Made by a program: the position numbers and the translations under genes. Positions 61,049 to 64,000 of a DNA stretch of 64,000 nt are shown here, in pieces. This DNA comes from JABMQB01 sp964575025 (GTDB lineage: Bacteria > Bacteroidota > Bacteroidia > Bacteroidales > Prolixibacteraceae), in contig CAZNPV010000005.1 of assembly GCA_964575025.1 (NCBI GenBank), forward strand, positions 53,696-117,695, written 5' to 3'. How positions within the stretch are numbered: position 1 is the first letter of the stretch; each line of letters opens with the position of its first letter. The notes under the pieces were generated by a model that saw only the letters and a program-made list of their open reading frames with translations, did not search any database and was not told the DNA's origin.

Positions 61049-62062
61049 TCAACCGGGATAATATTTCGAATCGTTCAGGATTTTCTGAGCATCCTCTGTC
61101 CTCAGGAGTTGGGGCAGGGAGACCCCGGGATTTTTTTCCATGTATTTTTTTACGATCTGCCAGCCGATCCAGGCCCCGGCCCGTCCGGGTGATTCTACAG
61201 GAAATCCTTTGGTGTAGGGACTCTCATCCATCAGCCTTTTGATGTCCATCCGTTCTGTGGAATAAAGCCGTTTGTTTTCCACCAGCGACATCCACATCGG
61301 AGCTTCATTTTTTTCACACCACTCCAGTTGCTGAGCAGTATAGCCTGTTTTTAGGGAATCATGCATCCGCGGGAACATGGCATCGAGAAAATAGAGAAGC
61401 TTGCCCTGATGGATCATATGGCTCAACAGGTTCTTCTCCTTCCTGTTTTTTACAAATTCACTGGCTGCCCAGCCAACCATCATATCCACCGGAATTCTTT
61501 CCCTGTACATTTTTTTCTGTTGGTACTCAGGAATAGCCAGTCCGTCATAATACGGACAATCCGGGCCCAGGTATTTATCCAGGCTGACACCGATCAATCC
61601 TTCAGCTATAACAATGGACTGGTTAAATCCGGATATGCAGGTATAGATGCGGGGAACTTTTTTATCCGGGAAATAATATGCATAATGCCTGAATGCATGG
61701 TTTACCTGTTTTTCAATTCCGGAAATATCTGAAAATTCCTTGTCCACTTCTTTTTTAACATCCCGGATCAGGGTGTCCTTTAAAAAGCGGGAAAGTTCAG
61801 AAAAGAACATTTCGTCTTCCACGCCTCCGATACGGATCATCTGATAGGTGAAGAGGGAAAAGAACTCCGGATGTTCATCTTTTAAGCTGAGGATCCCGGG
61901 CCGGAAATTCTCTTCCGGAACCGAAAAAAGCAGCCGGTCAAACCGGATTACCGGTGTCTCCACCTCAATGGATGAAATATCTACATCCAGTCTTCCCCGT
62001 TTGCATGCACAGAGGTTAATCAACAGCAACACAGCCAATAAAAAAGATATTTGATTCCTCAT
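61049..62062 (-). CDS. gldB: Gliding motility lipoprotein GldB
   Basis: A 337-residue lipoprotein with lipobox NLCACKR (about 16-22; lipidated Cys). The fold is that of a zincin-like protein related to DUF2268: conserved SVDKYLGPDCPYY-type segment (VSLDKYLGPDCPYYDGLAIPEYQ, about 159-181), MVGWAASEF, and C-terminal RAGAWIGWQIVKKYM. GldB is essential for gliding in Flavobacterium and widespread in T9SS-bearing Bacteroidota. Divergent from nadE, a neighbourhood also seen in flavobacteria; gldC is not adjacent. Confidence 0.9.
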   Translation of the reverse strand: MRNQISFLLAVLLLINLCACKRGRLDVDISSIEVETPVIRFDRLLFSVPEENFRPGILSLKDEHPEFFSLFTYQMIRIGGVEDEMFFSELSRFLKDTLIRDVKKEVDKEFSDISGIEKQVNHAFRHYAYYFPDKKVPRIYTCISGFNQSIVIAEGLIGVSLDKYLGPDCPYYDGLAIPEYQQKKMYRERIPVDMMVGWAASEFVKNRKEKNLLSHMIHQGKLLYFLDAMFPRMHDSLKTGYTAQQLEWCEKNEAPMWMSLVENKRLYSTERMDIKRLMDESPYTKGFPVESPGRAGAWIGWQIVKKYMEKNPGVSLPQLLRTEDAQKILNDSKYYPG

Positions 62063-62194
62063 GCCTTCATAAATTTGTATTCATTACGTTTAATCGGTGA
62101 AAATATTGCGAAATTGAAGGAAAAACAGGATTTTTGTATCGATATTTTTTCACTCTGATAACAGACAGAATTTTGTTTCTATAACCGGAGTATT

Positions 62195-63841
62195 ATGAAA
62201 ATTGCGTTGTCACAGCTGAATTATCACGTCGGTAATTTTACACAAAATACCGAAAAGATCATTCGCTACATTCACAGGGGCAGGGAAGAGCATGCCGACC
62301 TGGTTATTTTTTCTGAATTGTCCGTCACAGGATATTATCCACATGATCTGCTTGAAAAGAAGGAGTTTGTGGCCAGGGCTGCCGGGGCAGTTCAGACCAT
62401 TGCCGCCCATTGCCGGGGGATTGCCGCCATCGTGGGAGCTCCTACCATCAATGAGGACGAACGGGGGAAAAAATTATTCAATTCCGCTCTTTTTCTTGAA
62501 GACGGAAAGATCCGGAGCATGCACCACAAAACCCTTCTGCCGACCTACGATATTTTTGATGAATACCGCCATTTTGAACCCAACAAACAGTTTAAGGCAG
62601 TAGATTTTAAGGGGGAAAAGCTGGCGATCACCCTTTGTGAGGATTTATGGGACGAGCAGCCGACCCCGAATGAATTCGGGAAAGATAAACTGTACAATGC
62701 CTCCCCTCTGGAGGAACTCAGCAAACAACATCCCGGGCTGGTAATTAACATTGCTGCTTCCCCGTTTTCATGCAACCAGGAAGACTGGAGGAAAGACATC
62801 CTGGTTCGAAATGCCAGGAAATACCATCTGCCGCTGATCTATGTAAACCAGGTTGGTGCCAATAGCGAACTGATCTATGACGGAGGGTCAGTCGTGATAA
62901 ACAGCCAGGGAGAGATTATCAGGGAACTGAACTATTTTAAGGAAGATTTTAAGACAATTGACCTGGAGAAACTGAAGGGGAAAGAATGCCAGCCCCGGAT
63001 GGATAAAATCGAAAAGATCCATCATGCCCTGGTGTTGGGTATCCGGGATTATTTCAGGAAATCGGGGTTCACCTCCGCCATTCTGGGTTTATCGGGAGGG
63101 ATCGATTCAGCGGTAACCCTGGTACTGGCTGTCAGAGCCCTGGGAGCGGAGAATGTCAGGGTCCTGATGATGCCTTCGGCCTACTCTTCCGGGCACAGCG
63201 TGGAGGATGCCCGCCAGCTTGCCGAAAACCTGAATGTCCGGTACGAGGTGATCCCGATTCAGGATACCGTTGACCGGTTCAACGCTACATTGGCCCCTGT
63301 GTTTGAAGGATTGCCTGCCGACAGTACCGAGGAAAATATTCAGGCCCGCACACGGGGCATCTATCTGATGGCGCTCTCCAACAAATACGGGAACATCCTG
63401 CTGAATACCACCAATAAAAGCGAATGTGCCGTGGGGTACGGAACCCTTTATGGCGACATGAACGGAGGACTGGCCGTACTGGGAGATGTGTATAAAACCG
63501 ATGTTTTTAAGCTGGCCCGGTATATCAACCGGGAACAGGCAGTGATTCCAGAAAATACCCTGTTAAAACCCCCTTCTGCGGAATTAAAAGACGACCAGAA
63601 GGATTCAGATACCCTGCCGGAGTATGACGTACTCGATCCGATCCTTTATCAGTATATTGAATTAAACCTTTCGCCTGACGAGATCTGTAAGAAAGGGTTT
63701 TCCAGGGAAACGGTCAACAGGGTGATCCATCTGGTAAACATAAGTGAATACAAACGTTTTCAGGCAGCTCCCATATTGCGTGTCAGTTCAAAAGCGTTTG
63801 GTTTTGGCCGTAAAATGCCGGTTGTAGCCAGCTATGATTAG
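62195..63841 (+). CDS. nadE: Glutamine-hydrolysing NAD+ synthase
   Basis: A 548-residue enzyme making NAD+ from deamido-NAD with ATP and glutamine. The N-terminal nitrilase-type amidase (about 1-260) has the Glu-Lys-Cys triad: Glu in FSELSVTGY (about 42), Lys in HHKTLLPTYDIFDE (about 111) and Cys in SPFSCNQED or the nearby LCEDLW; the latter (about 147) is the usual position. The C-terminal PP-loop synthase starts LGLSGGIDSAV (about 297-307). A GGAG ribosome site lies before the ATG. Full length. Confidence 0.96.
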   Translation: MKIALSQLNYHVGNFTQNTEKIIRYIHRGREEHADLVIFSELSVTGYYPHDLLEKKEFVARAAGAVQTIAAHCRGIAAIVGAPTINEDERGKKLFNSALFLEDGKIRSMHHKTLLPTYDIFDEYRHFEPNKQFKAVDFKGEKLAITLCEDLWDEQPTPNEFGKDKLYNASPLEELSKQHPGLVINIAASPFSCNQEDWRKDILVRNARKYHLPLIYVNQVGANSELIYDGGSVVINSQGEIIRELNYFKEDFKTIDLEKLKGKECQPRMDKIEKIHHALVLGIRDYFRKSGFTSAILGLSGGIDSAVTLVLAVRALGAENVRVLMMPSAYSSGHSVEDARQLAENLNVRYEVIPIQDTVDRFNATLAPVFEGLPADSTEENIQARTRGIYLMALSNKYGNILLNTTNKSECAVGYGTLYGDMNGGLAVLGDVYKTDVFKLARYINREQAVIPENTLLKPPSAELKDDQKDSDTLPEYDVLDPILYQYIELNLSPDEICKKGFSRETVNRVIHLVNISEYKRFQAAPILRVSSKAFGFGRKMPVVASYD

Positions 63842-64000
63842 ATGCCACCTGAGCTGACCGTATCCGGAAAAGTCAATCCTGCCTGTTCGGTTGGGGTTAC
63901 ATCCTGTTTCCCCGCTGACAGAGGTTAATTTATTGCGATTCTTCTGCTGGATATCACAAAAATAATTAACTTTGATGTTTTATAACATATTAAAGGATTT
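63842..64000. other. Spacer after nadE up to the window end
   Basis: It holds a minus-strand CCGAACAGGCAGG repeat core (63878-63890) and a perfect -7 element TAACTTTG (63967-63974), which probably starts a plus-strand gene beyond the window. No gene start is visible. Confidence 0.5.

Noticed and set aside
1..64000. Search by eye for CRISPR arrays, IS elements, integrases, toxin-antitoxin pairs and tRNA genes
   Set aside because: No regularly spaced 25-40 bp repeats, transposase or integrase motifs, or cloverleaf with CCA end were recognised; all long ORFs belong to core functions.

Overview
The window is chromosomal DNA from a member of the Bacteroidota, most likely near the order Bacteroidales/Marinilabiliales. 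Several lines of evidence agree: an RprX/RprY two-component pair, a PorP/SprF protein beside a type IX secretion (T9SS) type-B cargo protein, GldB, a TonB-dependent receptor with a DUF4249 lipoprotein, a succinylornithine-type transcarbamylase, Bacteroidales-style argH and argR clusters, and many promoters fitting the Bacteroidota pattern TTTG-N(19-21)-TAnnTTTG. I see no phage, transposon, CRISPR array, tRNA or rRNA. The gene content is core-genome, with repeats only in the spacers.

Layout. 0.2-2.8 kb: two tandem paralogous GNAT-fold genes. 2.8-5.7 kb: rpmE (zinc-free L31) and lon. 6.2-10.6 kb, minus strand: carA-carB. 10.8-19.8 kb, plus strand: argR, a GNAT gene, argG, argC, argD, proC, proB, proA and argF' (succinylornithine transcarbamylase), forming a combined arginine/proline operon. 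19.9-22.1 kb: hisA-hisF-hisIE. 22.1-24.4 kb, minus: glnK(P-II)-amtB-TorF-like porin. 24.7-32.3 kb: argH, gltB, gltD. 32.3-37.7 kb: lipid A acyltransferase, sodB, a double LAB_N membrane protein, rnc-fabF-acpP, purN. 38-42 kb: rprX-rprY and lepA. 42-48 kb: a heptanucleotide repeat, a YpsA-like protein, and a PorP/SprF plus giant T9SS cargo pair. 48-55.8 kb: carboxyltransferase with biotin carrier, LptF/G permease, tgt, a glycosyltransferase, an ECF sigma factor, rsmG, pfkA. 56-64 kb: dodecin, DUF1080 lipoprotein, TonB receptor with DUF4249, gldB, nadE.

How it fits together. From 6 to 32 kb almost everything serves nitrogen assimilation: ammonium uptake and sensing (amtB, glnK), glutamate synthesis (gltBD), carbamoyl phosphate (carAB), then arginine, proline and late histidine steps. 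The most interesting signals are regulatory: a pair of ARG boxes with E. coli-like geometry over the argR promoter, an intrinsic-terminator hairpin just before the carA start codon (a candidate attenuator), a nested stem in the gltB leader, and a palindrome upstream of the glnK promoter. The GNAT gene between argR and argG has a four-cysteine cluster and is a good candidate for the missing glutamate N-acyl (probably succinyl) transferase. I found no wholly new multi-gene system.
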